Source of the DNA: Thelephora terrestris
Taxonomy: Eukaryota; Basidiomycota; Agaricomycetes; Thelephorales; Thelephoraceae
Reading direction: 5' to 3'
Assembly: GCA_015956445.1 (NCBI GenBank)
Contig: WIUZ02000001.1
Coordinates: forward strand, 310,001-374,000
DNA length: 64,000 nucleotides
Part shown: positions 23,458 to 34,460 of the stretch, in pieces
Numbering within the stretch: the stretch's first letter is position 1
Layout of the letters: each line of letters starts with the position of its first letter
Program-made: the position numbers and the translations under genes
The notes under the pieces: model-generated
Database searches by the model: none
Told to the model about the DNA's origin: nothing
Seen by the model: only the letters and a program-made list of their open reading frames with translations

Positions 23458-25183
23458 TGGGATAGAAGGAATGAAAGAGGGCCAACTGCCAGTTGGCAGC
23501 CTCGCGGCAAATAATCTGAGCTGATTCCCACGGTTGCCACACTCCCTGTCGGGGTGTTCTGTGAATCACCACTCTCCTCCGTTGGCCTATGCCAGCAACC
23601 GGTTCACAAGAACCACCGCCTCACCTCGATGTGTCAACTGCTTACCACTACGCGCATGGTCCTCAACGACGCCACGGCGTTCGTGTTCGAGGCCATAACA
23701 GTTCATATCGGCCCCACTTCTCCTTTCTCTTCGCCTGTAGTAATCGCACCAGTCTACGCCACTCCCTGCAGCACCCTTCGCGGTTACTTCAAGCGCTGCG
23801 CCGTCCGAGGCTAGCAGCGTGGCCCGGACCACGCTTCGTTCATCCCAGCTCACCCTCTCGCGCCGCGACCAACCATGGGTATTTTTGTTGCTGTTTGCTC
23901 TTATAACGCCGCTCTACTCGGAAGGGTGCACTCAATCCGTGAGGTCAATACCTGGACCACTGCCGCCTGGCATCCGAGGACACGGACCACTGCTACTCAA
24001 ATTATATTGGGGTTCTATTCTTTCATCAAGCAACCGCCATTAACGTTATTATCCCCTTGCCTTTCCCGAAAGTCGCGAACCTATTGGAAACGCTTGTATA
24101 CCCCCCAGCCAGCCGAACACACAGCTATCATCCGAAGCAGATAACACCACTTCTGAGAGTCAGTTCACGGATTCAACCTCGAGAATGGAGATATCGATCG
24201 GTGTGCGTAGATTCTTTTCACCGATTTGAATACTTCCCAGGTGACTCACGGTGTTGACATGACTTAAAGCCTTCGGCGTGGATTCTGAATTGTTTGATTT
24301 ACTCTCCGTTGCTTTTAGCAGCGGCCGGACGCTGGAAGAGAGTCCGTCAAGCCTGTCAGAGCACCAGGAGGCGAAAATAAATAGATCGCGGGTCGGTCAG
24401 CTTGGTCCTGTCCCGATTTTCTGCGAGAGTCTGACCGGCCGTGCTGGGAATGCGTGAGGGATTGTAACTGACCCACCGCATGACTCTTTCTTGCCCCTCG
24501 GCTCCTCGGCCGAAATTCTCATCTCTGCGGGCCTCCATTATCCTAAGTGACGGCAGATTGCTGTTCAGGAAGCTCGAGGCTGCGATCGGGTCTGATGGTT
24601 GGAATCCCATCCAACTTATCGTTCCTTCCAAGACTCCCCTGATCTGAAAACCCTATCTTCTTCAATTTCCAGTCGCCGAAACCCTCCGTGGCCCGTCAGA
24701 TTGTCAAAATATGTCGCCTCTGCAGTCACAGCAACTGAGAAGCGGAACGCTGATTCTTGGATGCTTCGAAGTTGAAGTTTCGTTGCCGATGCTGCATGCA
24801 TCTCCGTTGCGGAAAGCTACATCGGCCAACTGCTCGTGAACGCGTCGTTCCATCACAAGTGTCTAGGAAGGTCCTACGGTCTATGTCATGCCTGATTCGG
24901 CCCCCTCCTATCCTTTGACCTCCGAATACGTGGCTCACCTTGAATGCTTGATGTGGAAGCCTACTCGGCTTGTCGTGTGCCGTGGCACGGCCCTCTTTTC
25001 CATCACCAATGGCCTCGCCGCGATTCCCCCTCCCTACGCAATGGCTCAAAGGTTTGGAGCCGTGTAACAAAAGCCCAATGTTCACGGCTTCCTGAGATGG
25101 GGCCACCGAACCCGCATGCGCTCATATAAGGCTTTCAGAATCCTTCCGCCATACCACCCCTCACACATCTCTCGCCAAGATTC
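23458..25183. other. intergenic, no gene recognised
   Basis: This separates the diverging carrier gene (-) and small orphan gene (+). Open frames occur on both strands (for example near 23600-23900 and 24730-25100) but lack starts, domains and splice signals that link them. Promoter elements of both neighbours must lie here. Confidence 0.45.
25125..25129 (+). promoter_or_regulatory. TATA-like box
   Basis: CTCATATAAGG lies about 55 bp before ATG 25184, a plausible distance for a TATA element of the small orphan gene. Confidence 0.45.
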
Positions 25184-25783
25184 ATGGAGACTTTCGAGAT
25201 CGCTTGGTTTTCGTCCGCGTTTGTGTTCGCTTACCTGGTCTATACTCTCGAGCCGTTCGAACCTTCGGAACGCCCCAAGGATTATTTGATACCCATCAAA
25301 GCTAACGGGAGGGACATTCGCGTTCCACCGGCGTTGGTCGACGTCATTTCCGACATCTCGAAGTTCGCGACCAAGTTTGAAATTGCTTTGAAGAAGGCTG
25401 TGCCGGACCTGAAGTCGGACAGTGGATCGCTGTGGACCGCACGAATTGTTCGCGGAAAGAAACCGGAGTTGGAGGCGGCTCTTCGAGGCATGGATGAGTG
25501 CGTACTATTTTTCATGGGGTGCTATGAGGTGTTGACCGTTGGGGTTGTAGCCTTCGGCGTGACCATACGGCTCTGCTTGACCGAGCCAACGACGCCTACG
25601 ATCGCGGTAAGGTCATAAAAAAAGATCTCAAGGACTACCGTAAGAAACAGAGAGCTAAGATGCACGAGATACAGGTGGGTCGACTTATTCCACCACGGAC
25701 ACGCCAGAATGGGACTGAAAGGACTTTACTAGGAACACATGAAGGAGTATTGGCCGGAAGATTCATCGTGGACTCTCTTGTAG
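25184..25783 (+). CDS. small hypothetical protein with N-terminal hydrophobic segment and basic coiled-coil tail
   Basis: Three exons (25184-25497, 25551-25674, 25733-25783) give 162 aa. The first intron (53 nt, GTGCGT...GTAG) is supported because it joins two coding-looking frames: the join reads ALRGMDDLRRDHTALLDRAN. The second intron (58 nt, GTGGGT...CTAG) yields a tail ending YWPEDSSWTLL. Residues 5-21 (EIAWFSSAFVFAYLVYTL region) could be a signal anchor. The C-terminal half is charged and helix-prone (VIKKDLKDYRKKQRAKMHEIQ region). I recognise no family. A TATA-like element precedes it at a sensible distance. Confidence 0.62.
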
Positions 25784-26441
25784 CTTCAGGAAGGACTTTG
25801 TCGTTGTCCAGCCGTCCTCTGCCCTCAATCGACCTTGCACAAAGATCCACTCGTTAGCTAAGAAATATTGGAGACTGCGGATCACTCTGTTTAGTTAGCA
25901 CCGTTGCAAGCCAAGCCAGCTCGTTATTTAATCAACCCATTTCTCTATGAGCCTACCGAATCCTTCCTGTTTGTAGGGAGCGGGAGAACAAAATCTGTCA
26001 CGAATCTGTGTGAGCCAACCCACGCCGTGCTCTAGCGATTGAGTGAAAGGGTATTGACATGGTAGATCGGACACCGCTGTGACGCAATGGTGCGCGCTTT
26101 CTCCTCCGGGTGAAGGCTGCGAGTTCAACTCTCGCCGTGGCTATCCTAGTTTCCGAGGTAAACAATGTTTCCTTTGGGAACCAAGGAGGGAGTTTCCTGG
26201 ACACTTGCGAGCGCTCAGTGGTCCGGGAAGGCCGCTACACGTCTCCGTCAAAACCTATGGCCAGGGTCCGACGTCGAGTAGTGTAACGACGGTTGTCGAT
26301 GACGGAATCGGTTCGGCGCGTGGCACCGCCCGACCAAGATGAGTCGTTGAGCTCTTTTTATCCGTCAAAAGCAATAAGTTTTTTTTACAAGGGAGAATTT
26401 AGTATACAAACAATGATAGTTCACCGGATCCTGCAGGTCTC
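25784..26441. other. intergenic with a tRNA-like remnant
   Basis: This is convergent space between the small orphan (+) and the peptidase gene (-). It contains the tRNA-like segment at 26073-26143 and a poly-T run at 26379-26386. No protein gene is seen. Confidence 0.4.
26073..26143 (+). other. tRNA-like (pseudo-tRNA or SINE-head) sequence
   Basis: An A-box-like D-arm (TGACGCAATGGTGCGCGC) is followed at tRNA spacing by a perfect T-arm: stem GCGAG, seven-base loop TTCAACT, stem CTCGC. The anticodon stem pairs poorly and the acceptor ends do not pair, so this is not a functional tRNA as read. It looks closest to a decayed tRNA or a tRNA-derived repeat head. Confidence 0.35.
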
Positions 26442-28765
26442 CTACGCTTCAGTCTGAGTCACCCCAATCAGGTCCTCGTACCAGCTCAACTCTGCCTCGA
26501 GCCCCGCCTTGATATTCTCAGCTTTCCTCCACCCATGCCCCTCGCCTTGGAAAAGAATATACTTGACCTTCTTGCCTCTCTCCTCCAGTGATTGCACGAT
26601 AAGCTCTGCTTGGGATGGCGGGACAACTGCGTCTTCTGAACCCTGGAGGATCTAAGCATCCCATAATCAATCTCCATAACCAAAATCCGAAGAGGGAGCC
26701 TTTGGGGGGTCGAACTCACCAACAGCGGCGTATCGATCTTATCGACGTGGCTAACCGGCGACCTCTCCTTATACACCTCCGGAACATCTTCATAGCTTCC
26801 CCCAAGTAACCCCTCCAAATACTTACTCTCAAACTTGTGAGTGTCATCGGCGAGCCTCCTCAAATCTGAGATGCCGTACAACGACGCCGCGCCGGTCCAC
26901 TTGAATTCGGACGGAGTGTCGGGAGGCGGGCTGGATATCGCCGCTAGGACGGTGTATCCGCCTGCTGAACCGCCTCTGATGAAGATACGAGATGGGTCGA
27001 TGAGGTTTAAGGAAGTCGACAGGTGTTGGGCGGCCAGGATACAATCCCTGACTTCTGAGATGCCCCATTGTCCTTGGAGACGATCGCTATATAGGTTGAG
27101 TGTTAGCGCTGACCGCTCCAGGAAAAGATGGAAGGAAAACTCGCATGTACAGCCTCCCATATCCATACGATCCTCCGTAGTTTACTTCGACCCTAGTGAC
27201 CGCGTAAATATGGGCCCCACCTTCTACGAACCGTACCTCGGGATATGCACTCACCAAGCCCACCCACGACTCGTGAAATACTGCCTACCCCAATTCAACA
27301 CCTGGCCCGACATACCCGTAGGTCCGCCGTGCACGCCAAACACGCACGGGGGTTTCTCTCCGTCCACGCCACCGAGATACTCTGGGTTTTTCGGGGGGTA
27401 AAAGTTGAGATGGACCGGGTCGTCGTTTGGGGGGACCTTGATTGTGATCGACTCAGCGACGGAGATGATCCCCGAAGGGAATGAGGAAGTGATGGAGGAC
27501 GATGTCGACTTGAGCGTTTTGAAGGGCGGGGGTTTGGAGGCATTGGAAGGTTGAAAGGTGAAAGAGACGATCTCGGAGGGAGCTGAGCTCTGGCCACCGA
27601 TGAAGAAGACTTCACCCGTCTTCGGGATGCTTTGGACGCTCGAAATCTCCACGAACTGGGACTTGATCTCGCTAAACACCCCAGTGCTCACGCCCACGAC
27701 ATACAGTGCCGACCGTCCGTTTTTCATGACCGAATACAAAACCCTCTCGCCCTTCTCGTCCAAAACAGCAGAGTAGGACTGACCCAACAGCCATCCTGGT
27801 AACGAAAAATCCATCTCGACGGGGATGGGGAAGACCGGAACGGATTTGCCGGTGAGGGTAGAATACGACCGAGGGTTCTGGTACCCCGACGCGTCGCTCG
27901 TGAACAGGACGGTTTCGTTCGTGATCCAGAGGGGATAAGCAGCGCTGACTTGGCCCTTTACACCACCGACCAACGATCTCTCTCCGAACTCAACCTTTTC
28001 CCCGTCGTCGCTCACCGTAACCTCGGCGAGATATATTTCTGCGCCTTGCCAAGGCATGTTCGGATGCCACCACTGCTGCCAAACCAAATGTTCTCCATCT
28101 GGCGAGAACCTAGGCGAAGCGTAAAAGTCCGCTCCGGAGACCACCGGAAAGATCGCCTTCTTGGAGGTATTGATCAAGACCAGATAGGTTTCGACTTCGG
28201 ATGGACTCGGACGAGTGTGATCTTCCAAGATGGCGATGAGGAGGTGAGGGTGGGTAGGTATTACTGCGAAATCTGCGAAACGATGGTTTTTGTTTTCTGG
28301 AAAGCCCGCGACGGATTGTCAAAACCCGGAAGCGCGGAAGACTAAAAGGCGTACCTGGAGTGACAGCAACGGGTTCAGCTTCTTTCTCCGAGCCCACATC
28401 CACCGAATAAACCCTCAAATCCGTGAGGCTCGAGAAATACACGACACCGCCGTACGCTATCGCAGCTCCACCTCCGTACTCCTCCACGCGAGACCTCGCG
28501 TTCCACCCCGGTCCGAAAATGTCTTTCCCATTGAGAGTGTCGACGATCACACATCTGCCAGCCTCACCGGGACGTGCTTCGATGTGGTAGACGGAGGATG
28601 TGATGGGGTCGATAAAGATCGAGGAGATGTTGATCGCCTAGCGGGAAGATGACGGTTGTGAGATAAGGTTGAAAGGGTCGGGTACCGCTTGCTCACGTTT
28701 TCGACGATGGCGTCCGATGTGATTGGAGAGTGCCATGTCCCGTACGGTGCGGCCTTTGGACTCAT
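26442..28765 (-). CDS. S9-family serine peptidase (prolyl oligopeptidase / acylaminoacyl peptidase-like)
   Basis: Six exons (28765-28697, 28637-28355, 28296-27255, 27192-27145, 27086-26720, 26651-26442) give 672 aa. The N-terminal two-thirds is beta-propeller-like (ASPRFSPDGEHLVWQQW, PLWITNETVLFTSD). The C-terminal alpha/beta-hydrolase has GVHGGPTGM, VEVNYGGSYGYGR, the nucleophile motif RGGSAGGYT (Ser about 521), Asp about 610 in GSEDAVVPP and His about 642 in GEGHGW, a complete triad. Family members cleave short peptides in the cytosol or vacuole; no signal peptide is seen, so a cytosolic enzyme is likely. The fourth intron (27144-27087) starts with GC instead of GT; the only frame-preserving junction I found needs it. 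Confidence 0.9.
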
Positions 28766-31700
28766 TGTAGAAAACTCAAGGAACAGTGAACGCTACGATA
28801 TCGGTGCGATAAGGCTGGACGGTGTTGGAGTGGGAAGTGATGGACGCTGGCGCCGATTCTATTCTTGTGGTTCAACCCTCCTCTAGTCATCGCGCTCGTT
28901 TCCTTCGCAGCAGGTTCTTGCTTGCTGCATGTCACGACGGTCATTCCTTCCACGACGAGATGCTCTCCGTCACCGTTCGCAACACCGTTCACTTGCGATG
29001 GCGGGCAACTCAGACTCTGCACGCGTCTCATCAAAACGCTTGTCTTGCCAGCGCATCGACTGAAACCAGAGGTGTCTCACGTCCCTTAATACCGCGACTC
29101 TGGTAACATATGGGCCAAACGGCGAATGAGGAATAGTATGCACCCGCCACCTCACCACTCCTCTCCCGACCTCGTGACGCCTTAAAGTCCTATTCCACGA
29201 CACAGACTCAAGTGCACCTGAGCCTTTACTGCCCCGGAACTTGGGTGAATCGCTTTCGAATCTCACGCTTCGTTCCACCCCTTGACAGCCACACGATTCT
29301 CGACTGGCTTGTAAATTAGCCAATCCCCCTCCCAACGCCTTGATATTTGATCGCTACATGGTGGTAGGCGATCCAGCTGCATCGCCGCATATTACAATTC
29401 TCGGGCTCACAACCGCTAGTAGCCTCTGAGACCACATTCGTGTTAACTCACTAAACCTCTCCTTTCTTGCATCTCTTCGCTGGCTTTGGTGTTGATTGAA
29501 CTATCTCTCCCCCTGAGGACAAACGACTTCCATTCAACAGGCACTGGTTCACAAGGTGATCTTTCTCCGGTTCTTCGGATGCATAAGACATTTTTCATCA
29601 AGGTCGAAATATGGCAAGGCCACCTGCAGGCCTAGGGGGTTGTGGAATGCACTGTTACTTACAAATGAGGTCCATTCAATACCCTTTGACGAAGCTTTGC
29701 TGTTGCCTTATGGGCGGAATATCTAACCATTATCCCACTCTAGATGCTGGGTGGGAACTCAGGATTCTGGGCGAGTTTTATGATGTTGGTCTGTTGCCTG
29801 CGTCTGGTCAATGGATCTTCTGCTCGGATCCACGGACTGTGTGTAAGGAGATTCATGAGCTGGAGCCCACGATCTTGTGTTATACGTAATGTGAAGCTCC
29901 TTAATGACTCCTGCCTTCGCGGTTGGTGGATCAGGTCCTCACATCCCCCCTCGTGCTACAATTTACCAGTGCGTCACCCTCATTGCTTGGGCATTTCGCT
30001 TTTATCCACCAGATCTTCCACAGGGGCTGGCATAAGGTTCAGCCCCGTCCGAATGACACCGCGACGTTTTGGTTTTGGGATACTGGTCCTGCCCTCTGAC
30101 ACGTGCTGGTAGCGTGCGAACGATTTCATCCTCACCAATAGTCACCCACATGAATATCCGGCTCACGTGTACACCAGGTTTCACTTGTATGCCGTGTTTT
30201 ACGTTCGGTTATTAAGTACGTTCATGAACTATTCGCGCGCACAGCTGTATTGAATGTTCAGGGACGAGGGGCGTCCGTGAACGGCGGGCTTCATACAAGT
30301 CTTTGCCCTGGGCGGCGTTCGCCATGTTTGCAACCCTTCTGGGCCTCTGGCTGCTCGGACATCCTCGAGGGAGAGTCTAATCCTCCGGGTCCCCACACCC
30401 CCTGAGGTTCTGGAAAGGTCGGTCAGGTAGTTGCATCATTCCCGCCCCCCCCCCTCTGCGCCGCCCACGAACCCAAAGACGTTGCTGACATGCCCTTTCG
30501 AGTACCTGGGCACACGATTGCGAAAGCTTCACGTTGTAAAAGTCACCATGGCATTATCGCTGGAAATTCTGCGGGACGTTCTCCTGTTTGTTTCTCCAGA
30601 GATTGCCAGCTCGCAAAGAGGTCAGAGAAAAGCGGACGGTCCGTGGTGGCATCGACTCTGAGTACTTTGCCTTGCCGGTTCAAAGTCCGTCGGTACGTCA
30701 GCAAAAGTGAGATCAACTCATTTCCCCACAGGTATAAAAGTTACATAAGAGAAGGGAAAGCTTCTCTTCTGATTCTGGTGTCTAATCGGGGTTAGGATTC
30801 ACCGAGTTCCTACTATCAAGATGCACGATCACCGAGTCAAGGGGTATGTTCTAACCGCAACCTTGCGGGTGAAAGGATACACTGCGAAGTCAACCCCCCA
30901 GATATCGATATGTCACCTGTCGGGACGTTATGATATCTGTGTTCCAAGATAGATGATTGACGTGCGACGTTCAGCACACAAGTTCAGTGCAAGCAGAGCC
31001 GTGTCACATTGTGAGGATGAAAACCAACGTAGTCACAGAACACCATCGAGAGGTCGAGGTACCCCGGGAAGATCACAGCCCCGGAAACCGATCGACGATC
31101 AATGTACTGCTGAGGATACGCTGGGCACTAGGATATATGTCGTAAAGATGTGGGTGCGTTTAGACTCATACCGGAGTATGGACGCGAGCGAGCGATTTGT
31201 ATTGAAAAGCACGGAGAGACAGAACGTCAAGCTTCGGGCTCCAAGTTTAGCCCCCAGATATGCCTCGTGGGCGCTTTCTACACAAACGCCCACGTTTCAC
31301 CCCTTCCATTCCATCGGTTGATGCGCAGCGCGCGCAGGGAGAGACTAATGTGCCACGACTCGAGACGTGTTCTATCTGAACAAATCTTGCCATCCAACAA
31401 CTTTCAGCGCGGTACACCATGCCCCCGGCGAACACCCTTCCTTGCCGTCTGGGTCAGACACCCTCATTTCCATCATATTCTGCTCATTCATCAGCGGTAC
31501 GCTGTTTAGGGGGATCATTCGTTTGTCGCGTTCGAGATTGCTCTCCGAGTGGGCGATCAGAAAGCTGCCATCTTGAACATGAGTTGTGCAAACGTGTCTC
31601 GAACCGCGGCTATGCAGTGCTTCCCGGTCGCCTACTGTGCTGACTTGGTCCCCCCCCTCGAATGAACCGGAGAGAACTTGAGGGATTCCCACACTATGCA

Positions 31701-33238
31701 GCATGACCTGGGGCTGTGGTGCCTGGTTCTTCAACATGTCGTAAATCTAGCAAACAGACACACTCCACCAAAGAAAAGACGACATAATATTAAACGCCAG
31801 GCGCTACACGTTAGCTAGCATGGAACACCTGTCAATTCCACGCAAGTTTTGAAAGAATGGCACCAAGAATTTTAAATACTTGCTGATCGGTGCTTGAGGT
31901 CGGCCGCGTTGAGCGGGTTCACTACTAAGCCCGTAAAGGATCCAATAGATTCTATAGAGCACGTCAAGAACGTGTTTTTTTAGCACTGTTTCCGTCGCTT
32001 TTCGAGCACACGCAGCGCGATCGACGTAATCGTGCATTCGCTGATCCCGAGCCACAGAAGTTGTTGACAACGTTGAGAGCTTCGGCGTGAGGCGAGGCCC
32101 GGGTGTTGACCCAAGAGGGGTAAAATCCGAGATATCGGACCAGTGACCGTCCTATGCCTCACACCCGCTTGCGAAACGCGAATATTTTTTCTTACCGGGT
32201 GGCCGTCCCTCGAACGTTCCCCATGGTGCGGGTGGAGGAGCGCTCACGGGTTGGCGAGGATCTAGCCAAGTCGTCTCGGGATCAAAGGGCTATAGTCAAT
32301 CAGCGAGTCAATCTCTATCGTGAGTTACAGTAACGGCAATTCGTTTTCCCCTATTGGCCTCAAGGCCTCAAAAAGCCTCGAGGCGCACTCACGCATCGCC
32401 GAAAAACAGGCGCCGCACAAAATCAGCCGGAGTGATTGCCGAACCGAGGAGAGAGGTTTTTCTTTCGGGTTTCCCCTTGTGATGGATCCGATTGGCGCTC
32501 CGGACCTCGCTGGACCTCCAGCCACATGTCGGGCCATATCAGGCCATGTCAGGGTTGGAATTCCGAGCCTCGAGGATTCGTTCGAACCTTCTGCGTGTTC
32601 ACGGTACCGTGACTATTCGATACAGTTCATTTGCCATAGATAAAACGTCTAATGTACATGTGCGAAGAGATACGCGCCTTTCATGACAATGGCTATGCCA
32701 CTCTCGTTCGTTCAATGACTTCATTCGTGCGATCGTCACTGGGAAGGAGCGCCCCCCATCATCGCCCCTTCCCAGCGAAGCCCTCCTCAAACTTCGAAGA
32801 CTTCCAAAATAGCCGCCTTCTACACCTCTCTCAGATAACTGAACCACATTGCAACGCCCGGGACTTGGCCCCCCGGAGGTTCCTAGAGTTTCCTAAACCG
32901 GTAAACAATACAAGACGATCAACATTTAAGGGAGAAGTTCTGACTTCGAAGTCGGGGGATCTGCGCCCCACACACGCGGAGTTACGATCAGTGTGGCTGA
33001 TCTTCCCCCCAAAAAAACGTTCTTTTCGCTCTAGATGCCTTTTTCGAACTTCAAGATGCATTCAAAGGTATTGAAACTTCGACCGTTGGTCGGAACAAGA
33101 TGTGTCAACAACAAGGGGACTTATACGAAAGGTCGTAGCAGAGTAGAAAACTACATAAAAAACGCCATTATGTATCATCAGAATTCGATTCGACATCCAA
33201 GGCATGTCGACACCCAGAAGAAAGAAAGAAGAGAAGAA
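28766..33238. other. gene-poor stretch
   Basis: About 4.5 kb without a supported gene. A plus-strand frame at 29611-29889 ends in a coding-like segment (GLLPASGQWIFCSDPRTVCK) but is isolated. The rest holds short frames on both strands with no domain, and pyrimidine- or A-rich patches (33130-33240). Remnants of lost genes are likely. Confidence 0.45.
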
Positions 33239-34381
33239 TTAAGCCATGCTATCCGACGATCTTTTATCAGCTGGGTCACTGCGTTGCCGTCTGAAGGTCG
33301 GTTGGGTGGCGAGCGCGGGGTCTTGGGCGGGCATCTCCTTATATGTCGCGTCCTGCCCCGGGTTGAGGACCTCGTAATTGAAACTGCGATATGACCACGC
33401 TATTAGGTATCATTACGATTAACCCGATTTAACAACGTACCGTTTCATAATCGTGTACAACCCTGCGCCGAGGAAGGATCCGAGGCAGGGACCCACCCAG
33501 TACTGGAAAAAAACCGACACGTGAGGCGAAAATGAAGCCGGTTTCGAAAAAACGAGGCATACGTACCACCCAATGAATTCCGTCCTTGAAACCCGTCACG
33601 GCAGCAGGTCCAAACGCACGCGCGGTGTTCATAGCGCCTCCCGTGAAGTAAACCGACCAGCTGATGAAAATGAAAAAAAAAAAAAATTGAGTGCCCGCCC
33701 ATAACGTGAGATTAATTGGGATCCGCACAGTTGACAGACGAAGAGGGTAAGACCGATCCCGACCTGTGGTAAAGGATGTCGTCAGCGGCTAGCCTAGCTC
33801 TGTTTAGATAGGCTTACCGGCGCAAACGGAGTCGCGCGGTGTTTTTCAACGGCGAGCATGAGGATGGCGAAGATGAGATACGCCGTGACGAACATCTCGA
33901 TGAACACTCCTTGGACGGGGCTGATGCCCTCGGCTAACGTAGTGCTACCGACATCCCGTCAGCACTACCGACGGTCTGAGATCCGAAATATCACATACTT
34001 GAATTTGCACGGCCCAGGTGTGAGTCCCAATATGACTGCCGAAGCGGCGGTAGACCCAGCGAGCTGAGCGATGCAGTACAGCACGAACCTCACGGGGGGC
34101 AGATTTCCGGTGATGAGCAACGCCAGGGAGACGTTCGGGTTGAACTGTCCTCCGGTAACGCGATAAAACAACCAGGCGGACACGAGGAGACTGAACCCGA
34201 AACAGGTGGAGATGACGAAGACGTTGAGCGCGGTGGGGGCGGCTGGGCCGACACCACCCTCTGCGATGACCGCTTGGACTGTTCCATAGGCGATGGAGAA
34301 GAAGAAGAAGGTGCCGACAAACTCGAGGAGGGCACCGCAGATGTCCTGCTTGATGTTTGCGAAGCTGATGGAGGCGACCAT
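33239..34381 (-). CDS. aquaporin (major intrinsic protein), NPN / NTA motif type
   Basis: Six exons (34381-33999, 33944-33818, 33763-33729, 33660-33567, 33502-33441, 33383-33239) give 281 aa with six membrane helices. The first half-helix motif is GGQFNPNVSLAL (NPN at 81-83) and the second is GGAMNTARAFGPA (NTA at 193-195) where the classic motif is NPA. These variants are known in fungal aquaporins, which pass water and sometimes small solutes such as CO2 or ammonia; the substrate is not predictable here. The tail continues FNYEVLNPGQDATYKEM through a last exon; without that intron the protein would stop after KRYVVKSG. A TATA box lies upstream at 34460-34454. Confidence 0.9.
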
Positions 34382-34453
34382 CTTTGCTGAGGTGGCTATT
34401 CCAGGAGGGGGTGGGGGGGTGGAATGGGGGACAGAGACGACAGTCACGAGGGG

Positions 34454-34460
34454 TTTTATA
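34454..34460 (-). promoter_or_regulatory. TATA box of the aquaporin gene
   Basis: The minus strand reads GTTATAAAACCCC about 75 bp upstream of ATG 34381. Confidence 0.55.

Noticed and set aside
26073-26143. Functional tRNA gene
   Set aside because: The T-arm is perfect but the anticodon stem and acceptor stem do not pair; kept only as a tRNA-like remnant.
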